From NCBI GenBank assembly GCA_018524725.1, contig JAEUWP010000174.1, forward strand, positions 62,001 to 126,000: a stretch of 64,000 bases of DNA, written 5' to 3'. Below are positions 13,915-25,696 of this stretch, piece by piece. The notes below the pieces were generated by a model. That model was not told the DNA's origin. It was given only the letters and a program-made list of their open reading frames with translations, and made no database searches. Position 1 is the first letter of the stretch. Each line of letters begins with the position of its first letter. The position numbers and the translations under genes were made by a program. This stretch comes from Podaxis mareebaensis. Its lineage: Eukaryota > Basidiomycota > Agaricomycetes > Agaricales > Agaricaceae.

Positions 13915-14030
13915 GTGGTATAAAGGGAAGAATTACAATATTTATTTATTTACTGGGTAACGTCACTGGTACTTGTATTCTATTTTTGTGTATATAACCT
14001 GAGTGCTTGCAAGACAACTTGCCATCACCG
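13915..14030. promoter_or_regulatory. Bidirectional promoter between the Vps3-like and TBC genes
   Basis: The gap of 116 bases separates two divergent start codons. It is AT-rich and contains a TATA-like TATATAAC at about 13,991-13,998, roughly 35 bases before the + strand ATG. Promoter function is inferred from position only. Confidence 0.4.
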
Positions 14031-16201
14031 ATGACTGACTGGGACTCTCTTCGTCGCCGCTCTTTACAGCCAGCCGGATTTGGCGACGACAGAGTGCATA
14101 TATGGTCCGTGCTTATCCCCCTCCCAACGATATATAACTCTCACAATTTGTAGGCCACGTCTCCTCAATGTCGACCCCACAACCCCTTCCCCTTTCCCAG
14201 ACAACCATGGTCGGCCACCTCACCGCGACGAGCACCAAATCAAACTCGACACTAACCGCAGTTTTGTTCTCTACCCTAACGCCCCAACTGACTCGCAACG
14301 CACCCAACTCCAATCTGACCTTCATGCCCTCATCGTCTCCCTCTTCTGCAAACGGCCCAAACTGAGCTACTTCCAAGGATACCATGACATCGTTTCTGTC
14401 ATCCTCTTGACACTGCCGCGGGAGCTGCAATTTGTATGCCTTGAGAAGCTGAGTCTGCACAGGTTGAGGGACTCGATGGGAGCGGGACTGGAACCTGTGC
14501 TGGGGTTGCTTCGGTGCGTTCGGTTCTCCTTCCACAGAACTTTGTGCTGAGGCTGTCGGATGTAGTGTAATGAAGAATTTGATTAGACTAGCTGACCCAG
14601 AGATGGCCACTATACTCGAACAGTACGTTCTTGAGCTCCCCAGCTCTTCCGGGAATATCTCACAGACAAGCCTTCCGGTAGATCTTCGCAGCTGCCCTTC
14701 TTCGCGCTCTCGAACCTTCTTACACTCTTCTCACACGACATGCCCACACTCCCCCTCATCCAACACGTTTTTGATTACTTGTTGTGTCGACCCCCAATCG
14801 CCATTGTATATCTCGCAACTGCGGTACGCCCAGCGTCCCCTCTAATGGTATCCGATCACTTATTAACCGTATTGTTGCCTTGTGCAGATCACCCTTTCAC
14901 GGAAAGAACAGGTTCGGCGATTACAGGAAGAAGGCGAAGAAGGGATGATCCATTCCCTGTTAAGCGGTTTACCGGACCTGGTTGACGACCCCGAGCCTGC
15001 TCTCGTACACGAACCTGACCCAACGGCTAAGCGGGAATCTGACTTAGACACCCAATCCGATCCTGACAAAGCACAGCTCGCAATGACTCCGCCAACCCCA
15101 AATGGAGCGACCCACCATGTAGATGGCAACGAGGAGGAGGCCAGTTTCTCACTCTCACCCGACGATACCAACACAACGATTGTCGCGACCTCACCCAGTC
15201 CAGGACCCTCTCAAGATCCCGAAGACGATCTACGAACGAAGACGGGGACCGAAGGAACTCTGTTTTCACCACCTCCAGACTCGGATCTGACCCTGGTTGA
15301 CATTCCCGAGCCTCTCGAGCCACCTAATCTTCGCAAAGTCGACAACCACAATGAAGGGAGAACCACTCCGACGGAGGAGAATTTTGACAGCCATACCGTC
15401 ATTCCAATAACGGAAACCGAATCCAACTGGGAAAATCGAGATACGACTGCAGTCCCAGTAACCCCATCCTATCCTTCCGCTCCAACAACTTCACCTTCGC
15501 CGCCTCCCCAAACTACACCCTCACCTTCCTCTTCGCCCAACGGAGCACCGTCCTTTCCACTCAAAACACCCACGTCTCCCCCACTCCCACTTCCAGCCAA
15601 GCAGGCGCTACCTCCCCTAACTCTAACCTCCCTCCTCACACACGCCGACACCCTCTACACCCTCTTCCCTCCTACACATCCCTCCCTCTCCCTCTCCCAA
15701 ATTATGGGTCATCAATCCGTCATCCACACCTGGTCCGAGAACTTCCGCGGGTGGCCAGACGATACAATGGCCGAAGCTATGGTCACCCGTCCTGAACTAG
15801 TCGTCTATCCCTACGTTGAACCCTCCGACGAAGAGAGTGATTTCGACGCTGATAGTGAAGACGACCGCTACGAAGAGGCGCGGAAAGGAACACGAACAAG
15901 AGGGAAGGATAGTAAGAGGCGAAGGAGAAAGTTGAAGAAGACCCCGAAGCAATATCAGAAGGAGAAGGAGAAGAAGGAGAAGAAGAGGGTGAAGTTGCCC
16001 CGCGTGGGTGTGGAGAAACGGACGGTGCTTGCTGGGATGGTGGTCGTGCTCGGGATTGCCATGGCGATGTATAATGTTAAAAGTAAACCTTCTGGATCTG
16101 GTCCGCATTCTGGTGGTGGATTTGGAGGGTTTAGTTTCGGGGCTGGGTTTAGCGGGACTGGGAAGAGTGGGAATGGTGGGTTCTTGCATTTAAGTCTATA
16201 G
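14031..16201 (+). CDS. TBC-domain Rab GTPase-activating protein, TBC1D20/Gyp10 type
   Basis: RabGAPs of this type act on Rab1/Ypt1 at the ER-Golgi interface. Exon 1 (14,031 to about 14,104) encodes MTDWDSLRRRSLQPAGFG and joins to WPRLLNVD. The TBC domain shows the arginine finger IKLDTNR and the glutamine finger YFQG (LSYFQGYHDIV), so both catalytic residues are present. Further exons give GLEPVLGLLR, MKNLIRLADPEMA, PFFALSNLLTLFSHDMPTLP and FDYLLCRPPIAIVYLATA. A long Pro/Ser/Thr-rich linker follows. Near the C-terminus a Lys/Arg-rich stretch precedes one hydrophobic segment (VLAGMVVVLGIAMAMYNV), a tail anchor like that of TBC1D20, and the end is Gly/Phe-rich. About five exons; no defects seen. 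Confidence 0.85.
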
Positions 16202-19200
16202 CCCAGCTGATTCATAGTGTAGGGCGACATTGGCCTTGGTCGTGGTAATGGTCTTCGTTTCAGTCCTATAATGCGATGTATACGATTCCAACTGGGACGG
16301 ATAACCCCACAATATGTTACCCATGTTTGATTTATTCAAGGACTGTTGTACAGACGCACAATGAAATGCAGGGCATAAATTATTCAGATCTCAGTTCCAA
16401 TTTTCAATCCACCTATGCACGTATATATACTACATGGTTTATGTACCTGCTCAACCATCTCTGTTCTAAAAATGACATCTTATTATCGACCATAGTCAAC
16501 CCACTTGTTGACACTGGGAATCACCAGGGAATCACAAAAACTTTGCTTACACAAACCTGAAGACATAAATGTACAACCTTGCGGGTTCGTTTATCCTGGG
16601 CCACTTAACGCTTAAAAAAATGCAATTAGAACAGAGACAAGACCGCGGAAATATAGCAAATTATCTTGTAGACAATCATTCACGGTGGTCAATACCATAG
16701 TTCTCCCTCTCTGTAGCATTTTGTAGCAACTCTCATGCTATTTGATCATCCCAAGAAACCATTGTCAAGAACCTCAAAATTCGTCAACCCTTAGCAACCC
16801 CGCTTTGCGGCAGAAGTGTGCTGGCTTATTAACATGCATGCCAAGTAGCGAACACGCTGCGACGGTGCGTCAACTGCAAATTTATGCATCACGCTCCGTG
16901 ACGAAAGTCACGAAATGGCGAGAGCATGTGGATTTAGATAACGGCTTTCATTCGATGTTAAGATGTGAGATCCTCTGTGAGACCAGGGGCCTGAAGCACC
17001 TACTTAAAAGACAATTATTCAGCATGAAGAGACGAGCCTTATTATTTCAAATCCGTAGGCTAGCAGTGGCACAACCTTCCTAACAAACTGCTTAGAGCCT
17101 TCTTGCAAGACCATCTGGCCAGACCCGGTTTACATACATCCCATCACCGTTTCCGACCTCCATACCTGCTACTAACCAAGGAGGGAAGACATACAAAGAT
17201 ACATTGAAAATGTGGATAAAATAATTCGTGACTAATGCAATCCACGATACCGATTCACCTGGAGAAATCCTCAACGGTGGGCCACTAGGAAGAAATTTGT
17301 TCGGTCACCATCGGCCCTCAGCCACCATGTCAATATTCCACCAAGAAACTTGATGCGCTCGAGATTAAGGGGAACAGTTCTACTGTTTGGCAAATTTCTG
17401 ATGAGCGACGAGTAACATCTCGACCTATTGAGGAGAAAGCATAGCGAATGTTTTCGAGGTGTCAAAAAAATTCAGAGCCAGAACCATTGGATACAGAACT
17501 ATTAGGAGGGTGGCCAAACTGTGTTTAAAGTCGCGCTGAATTCTGTGATATTCCGAAACACGCCCCATTCGGCCCCAGTTGTTGTTAATATGTAAAAACA
17601 AAAAAAAACATATGTTATAACGTGTGAATATGAAGTATCCTGCATAACATGAAGGTTCCCAAACCAATCCCAAAGCTTTTCAACTAAGAAGATGCGTCAA
17701 CCAGGCTTGCGACGCGGGAGTATTTTATATGAACCAGCAAGAGAACAGATACGGAAGATCGGGTTTCAAAAGTGTTTCAAGGAACACTTTGTGCAGGTCA
17801 AATCTGACAGTTTACGTTAGAAATGAAGGCCAGTAGAATCGTGTTTGAGCAGAGCTGCAAATCTTTTACCCAGCTCGAAGTCAGACGAACAAAACAGACA
17901 CGAAGGTCACACGTCTTTGAGGAATGAACCACTAAAAGAAGACCGCAGGAATGACAAGATACCCACACAGGCTGTCGAACCCAATGTATTTCAGCATCCT
18001 TGCGTACAGGTGCCGGAGCCTGAAGGTTCGAGGTGGCGAGGAGCATTTCTGACCGGGTGCGACCCACATATCGAGTGTCTTACTATTCCCACGAGGAGCC
18101 GTGGTCTTCTCTAGGGTTGTAGTGTGAAAACCACAAGGAGTAACACCTTGATCAAACCCTCACCGCCAGCCTGAACCAAACCGGAAGGCGAAATCATGAC
18201 GCACGAACATCGGGTCCATGATGCCCATCTGACGTCGACATAGTAGCGGAAGGACCAAGGACTCAACCTGACAACAGCGCATAGAAGCCATCAACTTGTT
18301 CCACCTAACCTGTGGCGCTCCAGTGCACCAATAATCCCTAGGTTATGATGCAACTTCTGATCCACGAAATGCCCCAGAAGATTTGTCGAGAACTGGAAAC
18401 CTCCGCAAATTCCACCTCGAACGAAGGTCGAATTGTTGGGGCCCGCCGGAATCGCAGATCAGCGAATCACCACTTTATTTCCAGCACTTGACTTCGCCTA
18501 AAAGGTCCCTAATGCAGAAAGCCCACTTCCGGTCGTAGTATATTGGAGTAAACCACATGCCGAGATCGCGCAAAATATCTGCCGCCCTTTCTCGCAATCT
18601 ATGGCCTAGTTACACCAGAATTAGAGAAGCGATGGCCTATAGCAGCCGTGAAGGACACGCCTGGTTCAACTGTGCTAACATATCCACGAAGAGAAAGATC
18701 GCAATCGCAGGGTCACACGAGCTGCCAGAGCGCTCAGGGGAGCGCTTCAGCGTGCACAGTGGGACAGAAGGTGGATAACAAGGCGTAGGGTAGCACTGAC
18801 ACGTGTAGAATCACTGAACATTCTCAATGTTAACGATACAACTGCGCTGACAGCATACTGTCACATTCTTCCCCTACAGGTTCTGACTTCTGATAATGCG
18901 GTAAAGGCCAAGGCGGGAGATACACTCTTTTGTCGTGTTGGGAAGGTCTCCTTCAAATGGGGGCTGTGTAACATGGTGTACTGCGGCGTTAGGCGTCGTC
19001 ACTCATATCCCTGAATCAGTAGGGTCATATTTGAAAGAAACTCGCGTTGATCTTGGCTCCTCGAGATACATCTTGTTTCCGGACGGCACGATGGGGATGT
19101 GGATTTTGATTCAATACATGTCTCCGTGAGCTTTCTTGTGTCGGTAGCATTTCCGAGAAAACTCCCTTCAAAAATCCGCAGTCACGTAAGAAATGGGAGC

Positions 19201-19345
19201 GTATGATTGAATTTAACTCCAATGAAACATCCATTAGATGTCGCTGAGTAGGGCAATGCTACTTAACAAACGACGATGGCACCGTCCGCATTTGCACCGA
19301 TAAGCACCATTTGGAATCTATTGACAAGGAAATTATGTTGCTATT
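16202..19345. other. 3.1 kb region without a recognisable gene
   Basis: Convergent 3' ends flank this stretch (TBC gene from the left, HAD phosphatase from the right). All open frames are under about 115 codons, overlap on both strands and show no family signature. An A-run lies near 17,598-17,607. I see no gene, RNA or clear repeat. Confidence 0.45.
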
Positions 19346-20556
19346 TCAACTAGAAACGACCTGTTCAATCGTTTTCTTTCCGTCAACGATGCTCTGTACG
19401 ATTGGTAATGCCTCCTTGAAGTCCTCGAAGAGAACATGCCTGATGCCTCCTCGTTTGCAATACGTAGCTAAATCATTATCTCCCCCGGGCTTGGACTTGA
19501 CGAAAAGCAAATCTGCATGCCTGGCAGCCGAAATATCTGCGATTTATTTTGGAAACTAAATGAATACAGCCTCTCGCGTCTCCACAGAAGTAACGTACCT
19601 GAAACGCCGTCTCCAAAGAACAAGAGTGTTGGGGGGTTGGGAAGATTCCTATAGTGCAAGATGGCCTGGGATTTATCATGTCCGTAGCCGCTGGAGTCAA
19701 GACATACGTCATCAACATGCGCCACCAAGGCCATAATAAACGTCATGCCCGTTCGTGCTACCATCGAACGAGCAGGTGGTGATTTCGCGCTTACCTGGTA
19801 GGGTGTCTGTACTTGATTTCCCATTTTCCATCTGGTTGAATAGTCACATCATTTGAGATGATCTCAATCTCGTTTGCAGCCTCTTCCCCAAGAAGGTTGG
19901 ACAGGACGGCGCGAATGAGGGGCGCCATCCCGCTGTCGTGCTTTGCGCTTCAGCGGCAATACCGAGACTCTTTCTCGATGAGCACTCACCTCGAAACGAT
20001 AATGACAGGAATGTCCACCGTTTTGCACCATGCGTAGAAATCTTTGAACCCGGGATCGAGTTTGATATCTGTACGGCAGTATGTGATTGCACCAGACAAC
20101 GATCTCAACTTAACTCACTGTCGTGAAGGACTTGTTTACATTCTTCGAAGGTGTGTCCGTTTGCGGCAACGCTCTGTAGCATTTCTCGGAATGCATCTCT
20201 GTTCACAATATCAGTTCTCAAGAACAGTATCACCAGCGAAAGTCACTTCACCTAAAAGTAACATGTCCACCAAGGATTTCCAAGTTCCCTTCTCTGCGTT
20301 TTTCCTTGCCGAAGCCCAAATTATCGGTCATGTCTTCACCGAAGTCAGCACAATGCTATATTCCCTTTTATGGGCATGGTACACTCACAGTCATTGGAGT
20401 CGAACGTCGTTATCGTTCCATCCCTGTTGTTGTTGAGCACGGCGCGGAGAAGATCAAGGTCGTTCGGCAGACCAACCAATCGGATAATATGACAAATTTC
20501 TTGTCTTTGTGGACAGGGGGATAAGGCAGCGTGCTTTCGGGTGCAGGATCTGCCAT
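19346..20556 (-). CDS. HAD-superfamily phosphatase (Ynl010w/phosphoserine-phosphatase-like)
   Basis: A haloacid-dehalogenase-type phosphatase, probably cytosolic, hydrolysing a small phosphorylated metabolite. The first exon ends KKFVILSDW and splices to DGTITTFDSND, so motif I is DWDGT with both catalytic aspartates (the usual Phe is Trp). Then NDYMTDNLGFGKEKRREG. Motif II is VIIVSSGMAPLIRAVLSN. Motif III/IV lies in GYGHDKSQAIL and LLFFGDGVSDISAARHADLL. The end reads HVLFEDFKEALPIV and stops at 19,346. About six exons join without a break and all four HAD motifs are present, so it looks functional. Substrate is unknown. It is the first of three same-strand metabolic genes, next to inositol oxygenase, so an inositol- or sugar-phosphate substrate is possible but unproven. 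Confidence 0.82.
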
Positions 20557-20981
20557 AGCTTTCAGTGGCGATGGGTGAAGGGTTATCTGCTGGTATCCGC
20601 CAGAACCTTAGGCCTTAAGTATACCTGTTACTCCTGCCCCCGATAATCAATGTTATCTAATCATAGACGTCATACCTTCTTTTCTTTTTTATTAAAAAAG
20701 AGTGCTGGACTGACGTCATAGCTTGACACGTCCGCCTCTGTCGATGGGGCTTCAACAATAAATAAATGGATACATTGCTGAAATTATACGACAGAAATAT
20801 TAGGGGATATCATCGTATACATGTTGCGTCTACGAAAGCATAAGAATAAGCACGAACATCTAAGAGTACGAGAGCGCCGATATACGAGTAGATAAGAAAA
20901 ACAAACTATAAATGATAGGATGAAACAGTGGCGGAGAAAATACTTGATGGTCTAGGATAGCGACTTGTTGAAGCAGAGCGT
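20557..20981. other. Intergenic region, HAD phosphatase to inositol oxygenase
   Basis: About 425 AT-rich bases lie between two same-strand genes. No open frame is supported. It should contain the 3' end of the oxygenase gene and the phosphatase promoter. Confidence 0.5.
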
Positions 20982-22217
20982 TCACCACTCGAGGATGGGA
21001 GGGAAGAATTTCGCGATGAGGCCTTCGTAGTAAGGCCGCAACTTGACCGGGTCAACGCGCTCGTCGCTCTTGCTGTAAAGGTCGTAAGGGTTGAAGGCCT
21101 GGACAGCCGCGAGGAGCTTGTTGTCTTCTTCGTTGCAAAGATGTGTGTAGGCGCCCTCGCGATGCCAGGGGTAGAAGCTGTGATACCTGATCATAGCGAG
21201 ACCCTCACGTGGGAGGGTGCATTGATCCTTGAGGACGTGGTAAAGATACTAGAACAGGTTTCAACAAAATGCGCCATCGGAGAACTTTCAGCACATACTT
21301 CATCATGCCCCCAGGACAGCATGACATTTTCGAGACCGCAGTGCGGCTTATAAATGCCATATTTGGTCGAGTACACTGGGTGATGTGCATCCGGGTTCTT
21401 CTCGAAGGTCTCGGGATAGATGCACTTATCTGAAAACGCACATCCGACGACGAAGGTATCCTGCAGGCGTGATAAGTGTTGGTGAAGCGGGGAGGGGTCT
21501 CGTAAAAACTCACCCCGACGACGTCCCACTGTCCCTCGGAGCCAAAGATCAGAAGAAGTTTGCCTAAATCATGGACAAGGCCGGTAACCTGGAAACAGTG
21601 GCGAAGCGATTAGGGATTGATCGGAAGATGAGCAGTCAATAACTGAAGCGAACCTGCATCCATTCGGGTTTCCCGTCGCGTCTGATGGCTTCAGCAGTCT
21701 GAAGCAGATGTTCTATTTGGGAAAGATTGGTCTAAGGTTGTGGTGTCAGACTCGTCAACGAGATGAGGAGAAAAACACGAACATCCGGATCGGACTCATC
21801 CACGAGAGTATTTAGGAGTTCTATGGCCTGCCATACACTCATTTTGACACGCTTGCGTTTGTGAAATGCAGCGCGAGCTTTCAGGTTGAAAGCCATAGTT
21901 TGCTTTTCTGTTCAAGTGTAAAGTTTAGCCACGGATAGAACAATCCTGAGCAAGGAATCACGGACTATGCTGCTCGCGATAGAAACTCTTCACGCGGTCG
22001 CAAGCGCTCAGGTAGTCACGGAACGAGCTCTTGTCTTTGTCCTCATCGAATTCGGACTTGTCGTTCCAGAGTTTTCCCTTGAGGACATTCACTTCAAAAC
22101 GAAGGTCAACATATGGATATGATAACATATGAGGACACAGTTACCGTCATCGATGGCATCAGACACGTCCTCGAGTTCACGACCTCTGCGAGTCGTTTCT
22201 TCGGATATGATAGACAT
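20982..22217 (-). CDS. MIOX: myo-Inositol oxygenase
   Basis: A di-iron oxygenase that cleaves myo-inositol to D-glucuronate with O2. The ATG at 22,217 opens [20 protein letters not shown]. Following exons give [21 protein letters not shown], then [20 protein letters not shown] and [15 protein letters not shown]. Later come [38 protein letters not shown] and [15 protein letters not shown], ending KFFPPILEW at 20,982. The metal-ligand set known from the mammalian enzyme is all visible: His of IEHLL, His-Asp of VHDLG, His of SWGHDE, His of [10 protein letters not shown] and Asp of NPYDLYSK. Length (roughly 310 residues) is normal. About seven exons. The upstream same-strand aldo-keto reductase could use its product. 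Confidence 0.93.
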
Positions 22218-23489
22218 GGCTTAAGAGAAGAGGGACTACAGCAGGATGTCTGTGAGAAGCGGGAGGAGATGGGTGACGAAGAAACGAGCAAAGGGGGGGG
22301 GCTTTTGTAGGTTTTCTTGAAATAGGGCCATTGAGAAGATGAGATAAATTCTCTGTTGGCGATCGGCGGGATCTTTGGCGACACTATTCATGGCTATTCA
22401 TGGGACTCCACATTAAAATTTCAGTTTTAACGGATATTCACGAGGAATGATTCTATCGTTGTTGAGCCAGGTTGAGCCCAGGGCCAGGAGAGATTGGATC
22501 TGGATAAGGCACCAAGCTATTGACCAAATTGTAACCTGAGAAAACCACGTGTCGCCATGGCACATTCGCATGGACGAGCTTGTCTACTCAGTCCCTGTAG
22601 GTTGCAGCCCGGTGCCGAGCCAGATGAGGCCAGATGCCGGCTTCCCTGTCGCAGTGTGACCTTGCCGTTCGTTGTGATGGTCCTGGATTACTCGCATCCC
22701 CCTATACCCATCCAACTACAATCTCATGATCTCCGAGGATTTTCAGAGCCGCGATTGCTCGCGTTCCCCTCCTTCTAACACCCTGAAAAGTTATCTCGCT
22801 TCCACAGTGGTAAGACCGGTCATTGGGCTGGTTCAGTCCGTTATTCGCATGTCCAGTCCGGTCAAAGACGGGAGAAATTACCACCGAAAGTTGTCCAATA
22901 TTTGCCAGGGGGATGCGAGCAACCAGGGAAAAGCTTTTCAATTGAAGGCTGATCAAAAGCAGATTTCCTATTAATATCAAAGGGTTCACTTGGCATCACA
23001 GGTATATCTCAAACTGACTTGCCAATATCAAAGCAGACGCTATTAGATCTAAACTCTGCATTCTCACCGTTCGTGCAGGCCATTCCGTTAGTTGACATCG
23101 TCTGACTCAACATGGTAGAAACTGTCATTAACTCAAAAAGCTTTGTTTGTATTTCCACAATTGACTAGTACTCCAGGAAGTGAAACAGCCATTTTGATCG
23201 CAGAGGCGCATGTTCTGTTCGCATAACTCCTGTTACGTTCAGCGGAACGGTGGTCACCCACAAACCTTGATCCCACAAGCGAAAACATCGCATATCTGAC
23301 ATGTAGATATATTCAGCGTTAGTGCCTGTCGCACCGAAGAATATCTTCATGGAATATACATATGTAAGTTGTACAGGCCACGCGATTCCATCAAACGCAA
23401 AAACTCAATTATTAAAAATAACACCGTCCACCAACGTGATTTCCAGAATTTTCCGTGCTTTGTCTCTGCTCTTGAGTCTTATGGCATCT
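22218..23489. other. Intergenic 1.27 kb upstream of inositol oxygenase
   Basis: Only short frames occur (such as 22,557-22,989 on both strands) with no recognisable domain. It contains the oxygenase promoter and the 3' end of the aldo-keto reductase gene. A G-run near 22,293-22,301 is the only notable simple sequence. Confidence 0.45.
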
Positions 23490-25247
23490 TCAGAGCAACT
23501 TGGGCCAGTGGTCGAACCCAAGGTCGACAGCTAAGTAATCCGAAACAATAATCAGCTATCGGCGTGAGAAGTGGAAAAATGGGAACGTTATACGTACGCC
23601 AAGGTGGAGTGATGAACCTACAAACAGCGTGAGATTATCGGCAGGCCGTCAATGAAAGACTCATATCGTGTAAGTAAGCAAGCGACGAACCTCTTCTGTT
23701 TTCCAGCAGCAGCGAGGGCGTCCAGCCGCTCAACGTCAGCCTTGGTGAGAGTTTCCTTGGTGAGAGTTTCAAAGGCCCTGATGGCACCGGTGAGATTGGC
23801 GGTTATACGGGAGGATGTAACTGATTTAGGCAGGACCACAATTCCTTTTGCAACTGGGTAGCCAAGAGTGAAAATCCTTTTCCAAATATACAATAGGATA
23901 AATGATCTTACGGAGGTATCCAAGCAAAACGTCGGCAGGTTGTAAATTGTGGTGTTTCGCAACATCAACGACGTCGGCATCGGTAAGTAAAGGTGAATTG
24001 GTTGAACCAAGTGGAGAATACGCCTGTGCAGTGATTCCCTTTGATTTCAGGTACTCAAGGAGCTTGTGTTGCGGATTGTATACATGGAGCTCCAACTGGA
24101 GAGGCGACACATACGCGGTCAGTCACATCAAATAGCGTCGATAGATAAACGTTAGCAACCTGATCCACTGCAGGGATAATCTCGGCAGTAGGGAGGATTT
24201 CCTCAAGTTTCGTTTGCGAGAAATTAGAGACACCGATGGACTTGACTTTGCCTAACGATAGCGTAATAAAGACCATATGACCAGTCAGAATAACGATTTG
24301 CCAAAAGGAAGAAACGACTTGCCTTTCTTGAGAACAGCTTCCATTTGCTTCCATGTATCCTTGAGGTCCCATGAATGGTCAACGTCTCGCTTCCCGTTGG
24401 GGAGAGTTGGGAAGATGGGATGATTGCCTTTGGGATTTAATGGCACCGGCCAATGAACGAGATACACTAACAACAAAAGAGTATGGTATCATCTTCGATT
24501 CAATTGAATAACTGACTTGTAGTAACATATACTTACGATCAAGATAATCAGTACCAAGGTTTGCGAGGGTTTGGTCAAGGCACTCTTCCACGCGAGAATG
24601 CCACGTTCCCCAGAGCTTGCTGGTGATCTATTGCATTGAAACAAGCGCGCGTGTGTCAGCAACGCTCACACGAAGTATAGACGCCTGCACAGTCCGGCGA
24701 TGGCGTGAGTTCAGAGAAGAGTTGGACCTACGAAAAGCTCAGACCTAGGGATACCAGAGTCGCGAATACCCTCTCCCACATCCTTTTCGTTCCCATACCC
24801 CCTGGAAAAACCGTAGGGTCAGCCATCATGTTGTTGCACCCAATCTCTCCCTCTAATTCAAAAGATCGCAAAACGGGGATTTGCGGCGCCCGCACGTTGG
24901 TGGAACTTCCCGCAATTTTGAGATACTCACCAAGCACAATCAATGTGTCGATATCCCTCTTTGATTGCGTGGGCAACGGCGGCTTTGACCTCCTCCGGCT
25001 TGGACTGCCAAGTGCCTGTCAAAAAATGCACATGAAAACAGATGTGAAAGTGACGTTAGTCATTGATATGCTTCACAAATGAGGGAAGGCAGTGTAAGGG
25101 AGGCCCTTTCATTGCGGATCTGCCCGAAAGAGCCAAAGGCCCTGAGGAGAAAGAGAGGGAGGGTGGAATGGTGTAAGGCTCACCTAGACCTATGGCTGGG
25201 ATCTCATTGCCGTCGTTAAGCTTTATCTTTGGAACGGTGACAGACAT
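23490..25247 (-). CDS. NADPH-dependent aldo-keto reductase
   Basis: An aldo-keto reductase of the Gcy1/Gld1/aldehyde reductase type, a cytosolic TIM barrel that reduces aldehydes and sugar acids. It starts [22 protein letters not shown]. The catalytic tetrad is visible: Asp in YRHIDCAW, Tyr in GYGNEKDVG (just after an intron), Lys in [12 protein letters not shown] and His in [11 protein letters not shown]. Further signatures are [31 protein letters not shown] and the NADPH-binding [11 protein letters not shown]. Two short terminal exons give RFITPPW and [10 protein letters not shown], with the stop at 23,490. Roughly nine exons. Fungal members of this group reduce glycerol-pathway aldehydes, galacturonate or glucuronate; which one cannot be told here. 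Position beside inositol oxygenase favours glucuronate reduction (inference). Confidence 0.87.
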
Positions 25248-25696
25248 TGCTTCCGCAGACTCTCGAATGTAGTAGATTGGGAGGTGATTATCAATCTGTG
25301 AAGCTTCCTCACTGATACTTGGTATTATACTACCAAGGCGGCCCGCTAGGACGTTAATCGCGCAGCTGAACGGATATCCCGGCCCGCTGGGTGTAATTCC
25401 GCGGCGTATGCGTCCATTTCAGCGTGATCCTGATTTTTTGCCCACCTCGGCTGCGTGGCGATCCCGGATGCTTTCCCACTATTATATTTTATATCTGTCA
25501 TTGGGTACGAACGTTTCAGCTTTAGAACGGCAGCTATATCTTCTCATGGGAACCCGAAGCCAGCATCCCCCTCTAATGCACTCATTTCCATTCAGTTCCC
25601 ACGCAAAGCTTCACCTTGAAATAGCAAAACCTTGAAATCGAATAGTCTATTAGACAATGCCGCAGAATGGGAACCGTACATACTCTACACAGCTCT
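25248..25696. other. Intergenic region upstream of the aldo-keto reductase
   Basis: About 450 bases with two short CG-rich blocks (around 25,330-25,440). No open frame is supported. The reductase promoter should lie here. Confidence 0.4.

Noticed and set aside
15797..16230. - strand frames across the TBC gene end
   Set aside because: Antisense of the Lys/Glu-rich and Gly-rich C-terminal part of the RabGAP.
16202..19345. Possible genes in the 3.1-kb gap
   Set aside because: All frames are short, overlap in several phases and show no family signature.
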